This document shows positions 9,055 to 18,018 of a stretch of 64,000 nt of DNA, piece after piece. This DNA is from Lewinellaceae bacterium (GTDB taxonomy: Bacteria > Bacteroidota > Bacteroidia > Chitinophagales > Saprospiraceae). The stretch is from contig JADJRC010000011.1 of NCBI GenBank assembly GCA_016712415.1, forward strand, positions 124,001 to 188,000, written 5' to 3'. A model generated the notes under the pieces. The model made no database searches and was not told where the DNA came from. It saw only the letters and a list, made by a program, of their open reading frames with translations. The position numbers and the translations under genes are program-made. Each line of letters starts with the position of its first letter. Positions within the stretch are counted from its first letter, which is position 1.

Positions 9055-10374
9055 ATGTACAAATACCTTGCAGCCGGCCTGTTATTCACTTTTCTGGCAG
9101 CGCATCTCTCCGGATGCCTAACCGCCGAAAGCTCGTTCACCCGTGTCGCTCCCGGTATCTGGCGGGGGGTGCTGGAACTGGAGAAATTCCGGATACCGGT
9201 AAACGACAAGGATACGGTTATCCTGATCACCGACCAGTTCAAGGAAAATGAATTGCCGTTCAATTTTGAAGTGACCTATGTCGACAACGAACGGTTTTAC
9301 GTCGAGATATTCAATGGCACGGAGCGCATCCGGCTCGACAGCATACAGTATGGCCGCGACCGTACCAGGGCGCGCGATACGATGAACATACACTTTCCCG
9401 AATACCAGTCGTACCTGCACGCAGAGATACGCGGCGGTGTGATGCAGGGCGAATGGGTGGTCACGTCAAAAGAAAACTACCGCATCCCTTTCTATGCCCA
9501 TGCCGGCCGGGACTACCGCTTTACCCCGCTGACCGAGTTGCCTGAGGCGAATATCAGCGGACAATGGGCGGCGCTTTTCGGTACGGAGACAGCCGACCTG
9601 GAAAAGGCTATCGGCGAGTTCAAACAGGACGGCAACCACCTCGAAGGCACATTTAGAACGGAAACCGGTGATTACAGATTTCTGGAAGGCACGGTGCAGG
9701 GACGCAAGTTCTGGCTCTCCTGCTTCGACGGCGCCCATGCCTTTCTGTTCAGCGGCAGCATTAAAGGCGACAGCCTGCAGGGCGAATTCCGCTCGGGCAA
9801 GCACTATCGAACCCTCTGGACGGCCTGGCGCGACCCCGGTTTCCAACTCGGCAATCCCGACTCACTTACCCAACTGAAAAAAAATACCGACATTTCTTTC
9901 AACCTGAAGACACCTGAAGGCCGCACGCTGGCGTTTCCTTCCAAAGACCTCGACGGAAAGATCAAAATATTTACGGTTATGGGTACCTGGTGCCCCAATT
10001 GCCGCGACGAGCAGGTGTTTCTGACCAAATACCTGCAACAGAACCCCGAAGCGGCAAAGGACATCGCGGTGGTCGCATTCGCATTCGAACGCCACAAGGA
10101 CCCGGCACTGGCCAATGCACACTTACTCGAATACAAAAGAAAAATGGGCATACCCTTTGACATTGTCTATGCGGGAAGATCAGACAAGGATGAGGCATCC
10201 CGGTTTTTTTCAGCCCTGAACAAGGTGATTGCCTTCCCGACCATGATTATCATCGATAAGCAAAACAAGGTTAGCCGTATCCATACCGGCTTCGACGGAC
10301 CCGCAACGTCCAGATATGCCGATTTTGAAAAAGAATTTTCCACATTGATCGAAACACTGCGGAAAGCGCAGTAG
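9055..10374 (+). CDS. TlpA-like thioredoxin-fold lipoprotein
   Basis: A 439-residue lipoprotein. The signal peptide ends in the lipobox LSGC (Cys21). Residues of about 25-285 are beta-rich and unassigned. The C-terminal third is a TlpA/ResA-like thioredoxin domain with the redox motif WCPNC (Cys313, Cys316) in VMGTWCPNCRDEQVF and the cis-proline segment AFPTMIIID. It is anchored in the periplasm or outer-membrane inner leaflet and probably reduces or oxidises disulfides in exported proteins. It precedes the TIR/SDR fusion gene by 31 bases on the same strand, so they may be co-transcribed. Confidence 0.87.
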   Translation: MYKYLAAGLLFTFLAAHLSGCLTAESSFTRVAPGIWRGVLELEKFRIPVNDKDTVILITDQFKENELPFNFEVTYVDNERFYVEIFNGTERIRLDSIQYGRDRTRARDTMNIHFPEYQSYLHAEIRGGVMQGEWVVTSKENYRIPFYAHAGRDYRFTPLTELPEANISGQWAALFGTETADLEKAIGEFKQDGNHLEGTFRTETGDYRFLEGTVQGRKFWLSCFDGAHAFLFSGSIKGDSLQGEFRSGKHYRTLWTAWRDPGFQLGNPDSLTQLKKNTDISFNLKTPEGRTLAFPSKDLDGKIKIFTVMGTWCPNCRDEQVFLTKYLQQNPEAAKDIAVVAFAFERHKDPALANAHLLEYKRKMGIPFDIVYAGRSDKDEASRFFSALNKVIAFPTMIIIDKQNKVSRIHTGFDGPATSRYADFEKEFSTLIETLRKAQ

Positions 10375-10405
10375 TTAATCCGGTTGCCCAACCAAAAACA
10401 GGTAT

Positions 10406-12754
10406 ATGAATCGAATCATCCTCGCTTATTGCCACGATAATGCCGAACTGGCACATGTTGTGGAGCAAAACCTCAGCCGAATTGGCATCCCCTTTGAACA
10501 CCTCACTGATCAGCAGGGTGAGGCGCCCGGCGAGTTCGGCCGGCGCCTGGCCGAAGCAGAAGACCCGGTGGTGCTGTTTATCACTGAAAATCTGCTGAAA
10601 AGCCGCTTTTGCATGTCCGGCGCGCTGGGAGCAATCCAGAATCTGTTGCGCAACCGCCAGCTCCTGCTGGTTGTCGCCGATGGAAAAATCAGCCAGGATG
10701 GCGGCGCTACCTTTCAATATGTGGAAACGCATTTCGACCGCATGGGGCACGCGCTGCAATACATGAATTTTTGGCAAAATGCATGGCTGGATCTCAGCAA
10801 CAGGCACCAACACGCTTCGGGCACTGACAAGGTGGCCCTTGAATCGGAAATGAATGAGGTGCACCATATTGCCAATGAAATAGGTGAAGTCATCAATGCG
10901 CTCCGTGAGGCCGGCTATATGTCGCAGGCGCAGTTTGAGGCCGATAATTATGCCGCTTTCTTCCGGCAGTTCGGACTGGAGGAGTGGCACCATCAATATG
11001 CAAAGATCGCTTCGGCATCCGATCAGGATGTAATACCCCCCATTCCTCCCTCGGCCCCCGCCGAGCCCCTTGCCGCACCGCCTGTGGTTTCCGGATTGCT
11101 CGCGCCCGAGCCTTCGGAGGATGAGGTATTTGAGGTGGAAACACCCGGATTTGACGGACAAATCGCTGAAATGGAAGCGCTGCCCGATCAGGATGATGAT
11201 GCGCCCTTCGAAATTCCGGAACATGTGCCTGCTCCGGATATGGAAATCGAAGATATTTCTCTCCCCGAGACAGAAGAAGAGGCTACCGTATCGGAAACAG
11301 ATGAAGTACAGGTTGAACAGGCCATACACGACGCCTGGTTCTGGCTGGAACAGGGCCATACCGAACGCGGGTTTGAATTGTTTCAATTCGCGCTTGAACA
11401 ACACCCGGACAACGAACGGATTAAGGCCGCGTTTGCTTCGGCGCAGGAAAAATATGCCCCCAATAATACACCGGTTGCAGAACCCGACGCACCTCCCGCG
11501 CCGCTTAACGGGCAGGGACCGACCGAAGCCGCTGAAGAAAACGAGGCAAAATCCTACGAACTCATGGGCGATATGGCTGCTGAGAAGGGCGATTACCTGT
11601 TCGCCAAGTATTGCTGGGACCGCGCCGCAGAGATCGACCCCGACTATCCGGGAATATACAGAAAACTCGGCCTGATGACCAGCGAGCACCTGCAGGACTA
11701 CCGCGAGACGGCGGTTCACTACCTGAACAAGGCACTCACCTACCAGCCTGAAGATGCGGCATTGCACCTCGCATTGGCAAACGCCCTGCTGCAAAATGGC
11801 GACCGGCAGCAGGCCGAAAACCACTATTCCCGCGCCGTTATGCTCCATCCTGCCTTGCGCACGGCCGGTAACGACAAAATATTCCAACAGGTTGAACAGC
11901 CGGTATATGCACCGGAGCCGGGAATACCCGAACCACAGATGTCGCCCAAACAGGTATCGGAGCCACAACCTGCCGGGGAAAAACCCGCCGTGTTGACGGT
12001 TCTGATCACAGGAGCCACCTCAGGTATCGGCCAGGCAACTGCCGAAATATTTGCCCGCCACGGCCACAGGGTTATTCTGACAGGCCGTCGCGTGGAACGA
12101 CTCGTGCTGCTCAAAACCCAGTATGAGGAAGAATATCGATCTGATGTGCTGATGCTGCCCTTCGATGTAAGAGACCACGGGGCTGTGCTGGCTGCTCTCG
12201 ACAACCTCCCCGAGCCCTGGCAGCAGATCGACGTCCTGGTGAATAACGCCGGACTGGCCAAAGGGCTCGCTCCTATCCATGAAGGCAACCCGGATCACTG
12301 GAACACCATGATCGATACCAATATCAAAGGCATGCTGTACGTCACCCGCGCCGTAGCGCCCGGGATGGTTGCACGCCGGAGCGGCCATATCATCAACGTC
12401 GGATCCAGCGCAGGAAAGGAAGTATATCCAAAAGGCAATGTGTACTGCGCCACCAAATTCGCGGTGGATGCGCTCACCCGCGGCATGCGTCTTGACCTGT
12501 ACGAACACAACATACGGGTAAGCCAGGTCAGTCCGGGCCATACCGAGGAAACGGAGTTTGCCCTGAACCGCTTCGACGGCGATGCCGAACGGGCGAAGAT
12601 TTACGGCGATTTCCAGCCCCTCAAGTCCCGCGATGTGGCAGAAGCGATTTACTTCATGGCCACCCGGCCACCGCATGTAAATGTACAGGACGTCTGGATG
12701 TACAGCACCCAGCAGGCGAGTTCAACGCTGATCGACAAAAGCGGAAGGCCGTAG
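10406..12754 (+). CDS. TIR-like / TPR / short-chain dehydrogenase fusion protein
   Basis: A 782-residue cytosolic multidomain protein. Residues 1-125 look TIR-like (MNRIILAYCHDNAELA, then VVLFITENLLKSRFC, then LLLVVAD). The position normally held by the TIR-NADase glutamate appears to be Ala (FCMSGALGAI), so NADase activity is doubtful. Residues 130-215 are helical; 215-305 form a Pro/Glu-rich linker. TPR-like helices lie at about 310-345 and 375-500. The C-terminal 250 residues are a classical SDR: TGATSGIG (Thr535 onward), NNAG (613), catalytic Tyr680 and Lys684 in YCATK. The SDR part resembles YdfG-like NADP-dependent dehydrogenases. The gene ends four bases before the convergent DUF1080 gene. 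The TIR call is by pattern only. Confidence 0.85.
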   Translation: MNRIILAYCHDNAELAHVVEQNLSRIGIPFEHLTDQQGEAPGEFGRRLAEAEDPVVLFITENLLKSRFCMSGALGAIQNLLRNRQLLLVVADGKISQDGGATFQYVETHFDRMGHALQYMNFWQNAWLDLSNRHQHASGTDKVALESEMNEVHHIANEIGEVINALREAGYMSQAQFEADNYAAFFRQFGLEEWHHQYAKIASASDQDVIPPIPPSAPAEPLAAPPVVSGLLAPEPSEDEVFEVETPGFDGQIAEMEALPDQDDDAPFEIPEHVPAPDMEIEDISLPETEEEATVSETDEVQVEQAIHDAWFWLEQGHTERGFELFQFALEQHPDNERIKAAFASAQEKYAPNNTPVAEPDAPPAPLNGQGPTEAAEENEAKSYELMGDMAAEKGDYLFAKYCWDRAAEIDPDYPGIYRKLGLMTSEHLQDYRETAVHYLNKALTYQPEDAALHLALANALLQNGDRQQAENHYSRAVMLHPALRTAGNDKIFQQVEQPVYAPEPGIPEPQMSPKQVSEPQPAGEKPAVLTVLITGATSGIGQATAEIFARHGHRVILTGRRVERLVLLKTQYEEEYRSDVLMLPFDVRDHGAVLAALDNLPEPWQQIDVLVNNAGLAKGLAPIHEGNPDHWNTMIDTNIKGMLYVTRAVAPGMVARRSGHIINVGSSAGKEVYPKGNVYCATKFAVDALTRGMRLDLYEHNIRVSQVSPGHTEETEFALNRFDGDAERAKIYGDFQPLKSRDVAEAIYFMATRPPHVNVQDVWMYSTQQASSTLIDKSGRP

Positions 12755-12758
12755 GCGA

Positions 12759-13535
12759 TCAAAAATTCGTGTCGGGTTGCCGGAGGTCCATTTCCTGTAT
12801 CCAGATGTTCCGGTAGAGCACATCATGGCCTTCGGCCTGCAATTTTATTCCGCCCGGGGTATCGGTAATACCTTTTCCACCGTCGTTGCCGCCGTCGATG
12901 CCGGAATTGGGTCCGCCCCAAACCTGGTTGATGGATTGATTGACGTATATCTTCTCTCCGTTGAAGTACATGGAAAGCATAGCCTTTTCCGTAAGCGCAC
13001 CCGCCTCAAAACGCGCCGCCCTGAACATGATATCGTAGGCATTCCATCGCATGACACCGTGATAGGCGTGATACGGCGCGGCAGCCTCGTTGATCACAGC
13101 CGCCATGCCATGTACGGTGGAGTCGCCGTCGAGCACCTGAATTTCGTAGCGGTTCTGGAGGTAAACACCGCTGTTGCCGCCTTTGTTGGCTACCAAAAAT
13201 TCCACGTGGAGCCTGAAATCCCGGTATTTTTTTTGGGTTACAATATCCGCTGCGCCGTATTTGCCCCCGGCAGAAGACGGGTCGTTGCAATTGACCACCG
13301 TACCCTTGTCGAGCGGATCATCAACAATTTGCCATTTGACAGGCAAGGTAGCGGCAAGCCGCGGCCCGTCCCAGTAAGTCCATTGCTCATCAAGCATCTT
13401 GCGGGTGCCATCAAACAACAGCGTCGCTCCTTCGGGCGCCTGTGCGCCGACTCCAACCTGGCCTGCGAGGTAGGTGTTTGTTAAAAGTATACTGCCGATT
13501 GCCAGGAGGTACGGAGAGAAAAAAGTGTTGTTCAT
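12759..13535 (-). CDS. DUF1080 (3-keto-disaccharide hydrolase-type) secreted protein
   Basis: A 258-residue exported protein. The start at 13535 gives a signal peptide (MNNTFFSPYLLAIGSILL); an upstream in-frame ATG at 13643 would overlap the next gene and place the signal internally. The DUF1080 fold shows in LLFDGTRKMLDEQWTYWDG, in GNSGVYLQNRYEIQVLD and in the closing GGIKLQAEGHDVLYRNIWIQ. These concanavalin-like proteins are now often annotated as 3-keto-disaccharide hydrolases. It is followed upstream on the same strand by the GH13 gene and may belong to the same glycan-degradation group. Confidence 0.88.
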   Translation of the reverse strand: MNNTFFSPYLLAIGSILLTNTYLAGQVGVGAQAPEGATLLFDGTRKMLDEQWTYWDGPRLAATLPVKWQIVDDPLDKGTVVNCNDPSSAGGKYGAADIVTQKKYRDFRLHVEFLVANKGGNSGVYLQNRYEIQVLDGDSTVHGMAAVINEAAAPYHAYHGVMRWNAYDIMFRAARFEAGALTEKAMLSMYFNGEKIYVNQSINQVWGGPNSGIDGGNDGGKGITDTPGGIKLQAEGHDVLYRNIWIQEMDLRQPDTNF

Positions 13536-13576
13536 AATTTGTGATTCTGATAGTGCGGATATTAACGGTGAAGGAG

Positions 13577-15484
13577 TTAAGGAATCAGTTCCAATACTAG
13601 CGTTCCATTTTTTTCTATTGAAACGGCAGTGAGGTCGGGCCACTCTTTTCCGCTTGTCACATCCACGGCCTTGTGAAAACCCTGTATCCTTTCTTCAAAA
13701 CGACGCATGTCCATTTGCACCGGGTTGCCGGAGGTATTGATGGCAATCATGACCGTTTTGGCCTGGTCGTAGCGAAAGTACACATACAGACCGTCTTCCG
13801 GTACAAATTGCATGAGTTTGCCGGTTTGCAGAGCGGGTGTGGCATTGCGGTAATGCAGCAGGGTGCGCAGGTATTGAAAAGCCTCATTTTCAATTGGCGT
13901 CCTGCCGGATGCCGTGAACTTATCCAGCGTATCGCCGGGCCAACCACCCGGGAAATCCTTGCGGATATTGCCGTGAGAGGGATGTTCAAAACCGGTTGCC
14001 AGTATTTCGGTGGCGTAATATACCTGCGGGATGCCGCGTGTGGTAAGCAGAAAAGCAATGCCGCTTTTGTATTTATCCAGGTGCTCCTCAATATGCGTAT
14101 AAAAACGGGTCATATCGTGGTTATCAAGCATCACCAGGTTCCGGTAGGGGTCTTGATAGAAAAAGTCCCTGGCCAGGGTATAATACACCTTAGAAATGCC
14201 TTCTGTCCAACCCTGTTCGCGTGTGAGGGCTTCTCGTATCGCAAAACACAGTTGAAAATCCACAACACCCGGCAATTCGGAATCGAAACCCGCGCGCTGC
14301 ATGGGCTGGTTGTCGGCAAAAAAACCCTGCATGACCACCCCGTTTTCCCAAATTTCGCCAACCATTCCCAGATCGGGGTATTCGTCGCGCAAGGCCCGGC
14401 ACCACCTGCTGCAGAACGCCTGATCGGAGTAGGTATAGGTATCGATGCGAAAGTCGTCGAAGCCGGCGTATTCCACCCACCAAATGGCCTGCTGGATCAG
14501 GTAATTGGCGACATGCGGGTTGCGTTGGTTAAGGTCGGGCATACGCCTGTCGAACCAGCCGTCCTGAAACCGCCTCCGGTCATGCGCCGAAGCGTAGGGG
14601 TCGACCAGCGCAGGCGCCCGGTAAGTCGTTCGCGTAAACTCGGGCCACTGGTTAAACCAGTCCCTGGCGGGCGGGTCCTTCATCCAGTAGTGGTTGTCGC
14701 CGATGTGGTTGAGCACCACGTCGCGGATCACCTTGATCCCCCGTTCATGGCATGCACCGATCAGACTGCGCAGTTCCTCGTTCGTGCCCAAACGCCTGTC
14801 GACGCGATAGTGGTCCGTAACGGCGTAGCCGTGGTAGGAGCCCTCGACCTGGTCATTTTCCAGTTCGGGGTTGAGCCAAATGGCTGAGAACCCCAGGTCG
14901 CTGATATAATCCAGGTGGTCGGCAATGCCTTTCAGATCGCCGCCATGACGGCCATCCGGCACCCGTCGGTCTGCCCCCTCTAACATGCCGGATATGCGGT
15001 CGTTGGTGGTGTCGCCGTTGGCGAAGCGGTCGGGAAAAACAAGGTAAACGGCATCGCGGCTTGTGATGCCCTGCGCTTTGGCGCTCCGGCGCCTGTTCAG
15101 CACGGGAAATTCGCAGGTCAGGACAAAACCATCTTTTGAAAAGAGCAGGGGAACCCGCTGGGCAGGCGCTTTGGATGCAATTTGAAGGGTGACAAAAAGG
15201 TAATTCGGGCTGTCGGTCCGTTCGGTTTTGAGCAGTTTTATTCCTTTGGCTTTACCCAGTCGAACGTCGAAGGAAGCAAGCCCTTCCCGATGAAAAAGTA
15301 TTTCCACCTGATTGTGCTTCATTCCGGTCCACCAGTTGGCCGGCTCGACACGCAAAGCGCCGTATTGGGCAGGTGATACCCTTTTGGCCTGCGCGACCCG
15401 GTGCGGGTTGCCGATAAAATTTTTGCAGGACAAACAGGTTGCGGCGATCAGAATCAAATAAAGCGGCAGATATGGATGTCTCAT
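13577..15484 (-). CDS. GH13 alpha-amylase family lipoprotein (cyclomaltodextrinase/neopullulanase type)
   Basis: A 635-residue glycoside hydrolase with a lipoprotein signal (lipobox LSC, Cys20). An N-terminal beta domain (about 30-130) precedes the GH13 barrel. Catalytic residues are visible: nucleophile Asp348 (FRIDTYTY), acid/base Glu377 (MVGEIWE), stabilising Asp457 (LDNHDMTR), together with DVVLNHIGD. A C-terminal beta domain follows. The N-domain and HGGDLKGIADHLDYI resemble SusA-like neopullulanases/cyclomaltodextrinases, so it likely cuts maltodextrins or cyclodextrins at the cell surface or in the periplasm. The SLC45-like transporter lies upstream on the same strand, fitting uptake of the products. 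Confidence 0.92.
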   Translation of the reverse strand: MRHPYLPLYLILIAATCLSCKNFIGNPHRVAQAKRVSPAQYGALRVEPANWWTGMKHNQVEILFHREGLASFDVRLGKAKGIKLLKTERTDSPNYLFVTLQIASKAPAQRVPLLFSKDGFVLTCEFPVLNRRRSAKAQGITSRDAVYLVFPDRFANGDTTNDRISGMLEGADRRVPDGRHGGDLKGIADHLDYISDLGFSAIWLNPELENDQVEGSYHGYAVTDHYRVDRRLGTNEELRSLIGACHERGIKVIRDVVLNHIGDNHYWMKDPPARDWFNQWPEFTRTTYRAPALVDPYASAHDRRRFQDGWFDRRMPDLNQRNPHVANYLIQQAIWWVEYAGFDDFRIDTYTYSDQAFCSRWCRALRDEYPDLGMVGEIWENGVVMQGFFADNQPMQRAGFDSELPGVVDFQLCFAIREALTREQGWTEGISKVYYTLARDFFYQDPYRNLVMLDNHDMTRFYTHIEEHLDKYKSGIAFLLTTRGIPQVYYATEILATGFEHPSHGNIRKDFPGGWPGDTLDKFTASGRTPIENEAFQYLRTLLHYRNATPALQTGKLMQFVPEDGLYVYFRYDQAKTVMIAINTSGNPVQMDMRRFEERIQGFHKAVDVTSGKEWPDLTAVSIEKNGTLVLELIP

Positions 15485-15538
15485 GAGTAATAACTGACTT
15501 GGCCTGGCATTAAGGAATCCATTTCCCGCACAAAAACG

Positions 15539-15570
15539 AACTTTCCGGGCATGGTCGCGCCCGGAAAGTT
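15539..15570 (-). terminator. Rho-independent terminator after the GlsB-type gene
   Basis: A perfect 12-bp stem (15539-15550 with 15559-15570) around an 8-base loop. In the minus direction it is followed by CG and five Ts. It lies 17 bases past the stop of the GlsB/YeaQ-type gene and separates it from the GH13 gene. Confidence 0.75.
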
Positions 15571-15587
15571 CAAAAAAAGCAGCGTAA

Positions 15588-15845
15588 CTATTTCGCTTTT
15601 CGCACCAATCCGATCAGGAACAACAGGATCAGCGCACCGATGACCGATCTGGCAACAGTACCGACCAGGCCGGCGCCCAGGGAAAGACCCAGTTCACCGA
15701 ACACCCAGCTTCCGATAAAACTGCCCAGGATACCGATGATGATATTGCCGAGCAGGCCAAATCCATATCCCTGCCGGATAAAACCGGCAAGCCAGCCGGA
15801 CACGGCCCCAATGGCCAGGATGATGAGGAGGGTAGATAAATCCAT
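15588..15845 (-). CDS. GlsB/YeaQ/YmgE-family membrane protein
   Basis: An 85-residue, glycine-rich protein with three hydrophobic segments (about 5-20, 28-50, 60-82). The pattern AIGAVSGWLAGFIRQGYGFG followed by GNIIIGILGSFIGSWVFG is typical of the transglycosylase-associated (GlsB/YeaQ/YmgE) family, which is linked to stress responses although no enzyme activity is established. Inner membrane. It has its own terminator. Confidence 0.88.
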   Translation of the reverse strand: MDLSTLLIILAIGAVSGWLAGFIRQGYGFGLLGNIIIGILGSFIGSWVFGELGLSLGAGLVGTVARSVIGALILLFLIGLVRKAK

Positions 15846-15922
15846 ATAGCATTATTTAGGTGAAACAATCACTTGGATTGCCCGATACTCGCGTACCGGG
15901 AATGAATTAACAAGCATCCCTG

Positions 15923-17263
15923 TCACGCCTGTTTTTCCCGGATACGGAAGCAAAGCAGCGCGGCCAGCACCAGCAACCCGCCGCCGGTCATTACCGCTGC
16001 AATGCGGTTGTTATCCAGCACGTGTTCCATGATCCAGCCGAAACCGAGCGTCGCGATAATCTCGGGCAATACGATAAAGAAGTTGAAGATACCCATAAAG
16101 ACGCCCAGTTTGTGCTGCGGCAGCGATGAGGCCAGCATGGCATAGGGCATCGAAAGAATACTTGCCCAGGCAATCCCGACACCCAGCATGGATAGAAGCA
16201 ACCAGTACTTGTCGGGAGCAAATCCGACAAAAAGCAAACCGAGTGCGCCGGCGACCAGACAAGCGGCATGTGTATATTTCCGGCCGAAGCGGTCGGCAAT
16301 TTGCGGCAACAGGAAAGAAAATCCGAAACAGACCAGCGAGTAAAACCCAAAGCAAATATTGCCCCAGCTCACGCCTTCCGCGTACAATGGTGAGTTGGTG
16401 TCGGGAGCGCCCAGAATGTCGCGGGCAACCGCCGGAGTGAAATAAAACCACATCAGGAACAAGCCAGGCCAGGTAAAAAAGTTGACCAGCGCTACCTGCC
16501 GCATCACCGCCGGCATTTTAAAAATATTGGAAAACACCTCCTGAAACCCGTGCAGAAACCCCGAAGTATCGGTTTTCATCTTCTCAAAGGCAGCAAGGTC
16601 GGTCGGCGGGTATTCCCGCGTAGTACGAACGGTGTACATCACCGCAAAGAAATAGCACAAAGCGCCGGTTGTAAACACCACAATGAGGAAGGTCGGGACC
16701 GGCTGGCCAGGCTCTACAGTCGACGACATACCAAATACATTGAGCAATAACCAGGGTAAAGCAGCCGCAATGACGTTGCCTATCCCGATAAACATGCTTT
16801 GCATGGTATATCCTTTATTGATCTGGGATTCCGGCAACAGGTCGCCGACGAATGCGCGAAAAGGTTCCATGCTGATATTGATCGAGGCATCGAGTATCCA
16901 CAGCAGCCCCGCCGCCATCCACAACTCGGAAGAATGCGGCATGGCCAGAAGCGCCAGCGTCGCGAGTATAGCCCCCACGGTGAAATAGGGCTTCCGCCTG
17001 CCCCATTTTCCCCAGGTGCGATCGCTCATGTATCCGATAATAGGCTGGATAATAAATCCGGTAAGCGGAGCTGCCAGCCATAACAAGGGTATTTCTTCGG
17101 GTTTGGCGCCCAGGTACTCATAAATAGCGCTCATATTGCCCATTTGCATACCCCACCCTACCTGTATACCGAGAAATCCGAAACTCATATTCCAGATTTG
17201 TGCAAAAGTAAGTGCCGGTTTTTCCCAGAGGGCCGGCGAAGCGCCTGTCGAAGATTGGCTCAT
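15923..17263 (-). CDS. MFS sugar transporter, SLC45/maltose-sucrose type
   Basis: A 446-residue protein with about twelve membrane segments. The motif MSDRTWGKWGRRKPYFTVGA after the second segment is the characteristic loop of SLC45/GPH-like proton-coupled disaccharide transporters. It likely imports maltose or a related glucoside into the cytosol. Genome context supports this: a GH13 maltodextrin hydrolase follows on the same strand, and glycogen genes are within 10 kb. A good Bacteroidota promoter lies 53-83 bases upstream. Confidence 0.88.
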   Translation of the reverse strand: MSQSSTGASPALWEKPALTFAQIWNMSFGFLGIQVGWGMQMGNMSAIYEYLGAKPEEIPLLWLAAPLTGFIIQPIIGYMSDRTWGKWGRRKPYFTVGAILATLALLAMPHSSELWMAAGLLWILDASINISMEPFRAFVGDLLPESQINKGYTMQSMFIGIGNVIAAALPWLLLNVFGMSSTVEPGQPVPTFLIVVFTTGALCYFFAVMYTVRTTREYPPTDLAAFEKMKTDTSGFLHGFQEVFSNIFKMPAVMRQVALVNFFTWPGLFLMWFYFTPAVARDILGAPDTNSPLYAEGVSWGNICFGFYSLVCFGFSFLLPQIADRFGRKYTHAACLVAGALGLLFVGFAPDKYWLLLSMLGVGIAWASILSMPYAMLASSLPQHKLGVFMGIFNFFIVLPEIIATLGFGWIMEHVLDNNRIAAVMTGGGLLVLAALLCFRIREKQA

Positions 17264-17315
17264 AATCGAATGGTGTGTATTTTTTAGAAGATTTACCTGT
17301 AGTTTAATTGCATGT

Positions 17316-17346
17316 AAAAATTATATTCCTGATTATCCGAGGCAAA
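17316..17346 (-). promoter_or_regulatory. Bacteroidota-type promoter for the sugar transporter gene
   Basis: On the minus strand, TTTG (17343-17346) is followed by exactly 19 bases and then TAATTTTT (17316-17323), one mismatch from TAnnTTTG. The implied start of transcription is near 17309, about 45 bases before the ATG of the transporter at 17263. Confidence 0.6.
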
Positions 17347-17386
17347 GATGTGAAAAAATGGAACAGTCGGCATACGGCAATAAAAA

Positions 17387-17420
17387 AAGAGCCCGAAGCG
17401 TACAAATGCTTCGGGCTCTT
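17387..17420 (-). terminator. Rho-independent terminator after the acidic protein gene
   Basis: A perfect 13-bp stem (17387-17399 with 17408-17420) around an 8-base loop; in the minus direction the stem runs directly into a T run (A tract at 17382-17388). It lies 44 bases past the stop of the gene at 17464. Confidence 0.85.
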
Positions 17421-17463
17421 CACGATCATGCCGCGCAAAAATGGCAGCAACGGAGGATAATAC

Positions 17464-17913
17464 TCAGTATTCCGTATCGTCGGGAATATCTTCTTCTTCT
17501 TCTTCGCGCCGGCGGGTGACGATGATGTGGTCGTCCTCTTCAGAGATATCGTCATCTATTTCATCATCGTCCTCCCCTGCTCCGTCGAACTCGTCGTCCA
17601 CTTCCACATCGGCGAAATCTTCGCGAAGCACACCGTCATCATCAAAATCCTCATCTTCCTTCACAATGCGTTTTGCCTCGAGCATGGTCATTCGGATCAA
17701 ATAATAAGTGTCATCTGTTTCAAATGGCAAAGCAGATACTTTTTTCCCTTCCTTATCGGTATACGAAAGAAGATGTTCAGCGTACCCGGTGGGGTACTTG
17801 ATTTTTACAAGGCGGATAATATCTTCCGGGAGTGCCTCGTAGTCTTTGACAACGCGTTTTTTAGTCAAGGCCTTGGTGGAATTTGGTTTTAAAAATTCAG
17901 CGTAACACAGCAC
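17464..17913 (-). CDS. Hypothetical protein with a highly acidic C-terminal tail
   Basis: A 149-residue protein I do not recognise. Residues 1-95 look globular (LPEDIIRLVKIKYPTGYAEH is a likely helix-rich segment). Residues 95-149 are almost wholly Asp/Glu, interrupted by HIIVTRRREEEEED, so the tail must be disordered and strongly negative. No signal peptide. Acidic tails of this type occur in chaperone-like or nucleic-acid-mimic proteins, but I infer no function. It is monocistronic as judged by its terminator. Confidence 0.8.
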   Translation of the reverse strand: MLCYAEFLKPNSTKALTKKRVVKDYEALPEDIIRLVKIKYPTGYAEHLLSYTDKEGKKVSALPFETDDTYYLIRMTMLEAKRIVKEDEDFDDDGVLREDFADVEVDDEFDGAGEDDDEIDDDISEEDDHIIVTRRREEEEEDIPDDTEY

Positions 17914-18018
17914 GCACCTTTTTCGATTGCGGCAAATTTAAACGAATGGGTTTTGAAAAGGCAAATAAATTTTACCTCTTCTTTTTATGCTGGAAAGTTG
18001 GGGTCGCATATCATGCCT

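Noticed and set aside
8487..9251. 254-codon plus-strand frame
   Set aside because: It overlaps the PspC gene and the start of the TlpA-like gene in another frame and lacks protein-like composition.
10271..11968. 565-codon minus-strand frame
   Set aside because: Opposite the TIR/TPR/SDR gene; composition (Arg, Gly, Leu, Cys) is typical of an antisense frame in GC-rich coding DNA.
13673..14887. 404-codon plus-strand frame
   Set aside because: It is antisense to the GH13 gene, whose catalytic residues are intact, and its product has no recognisable features.
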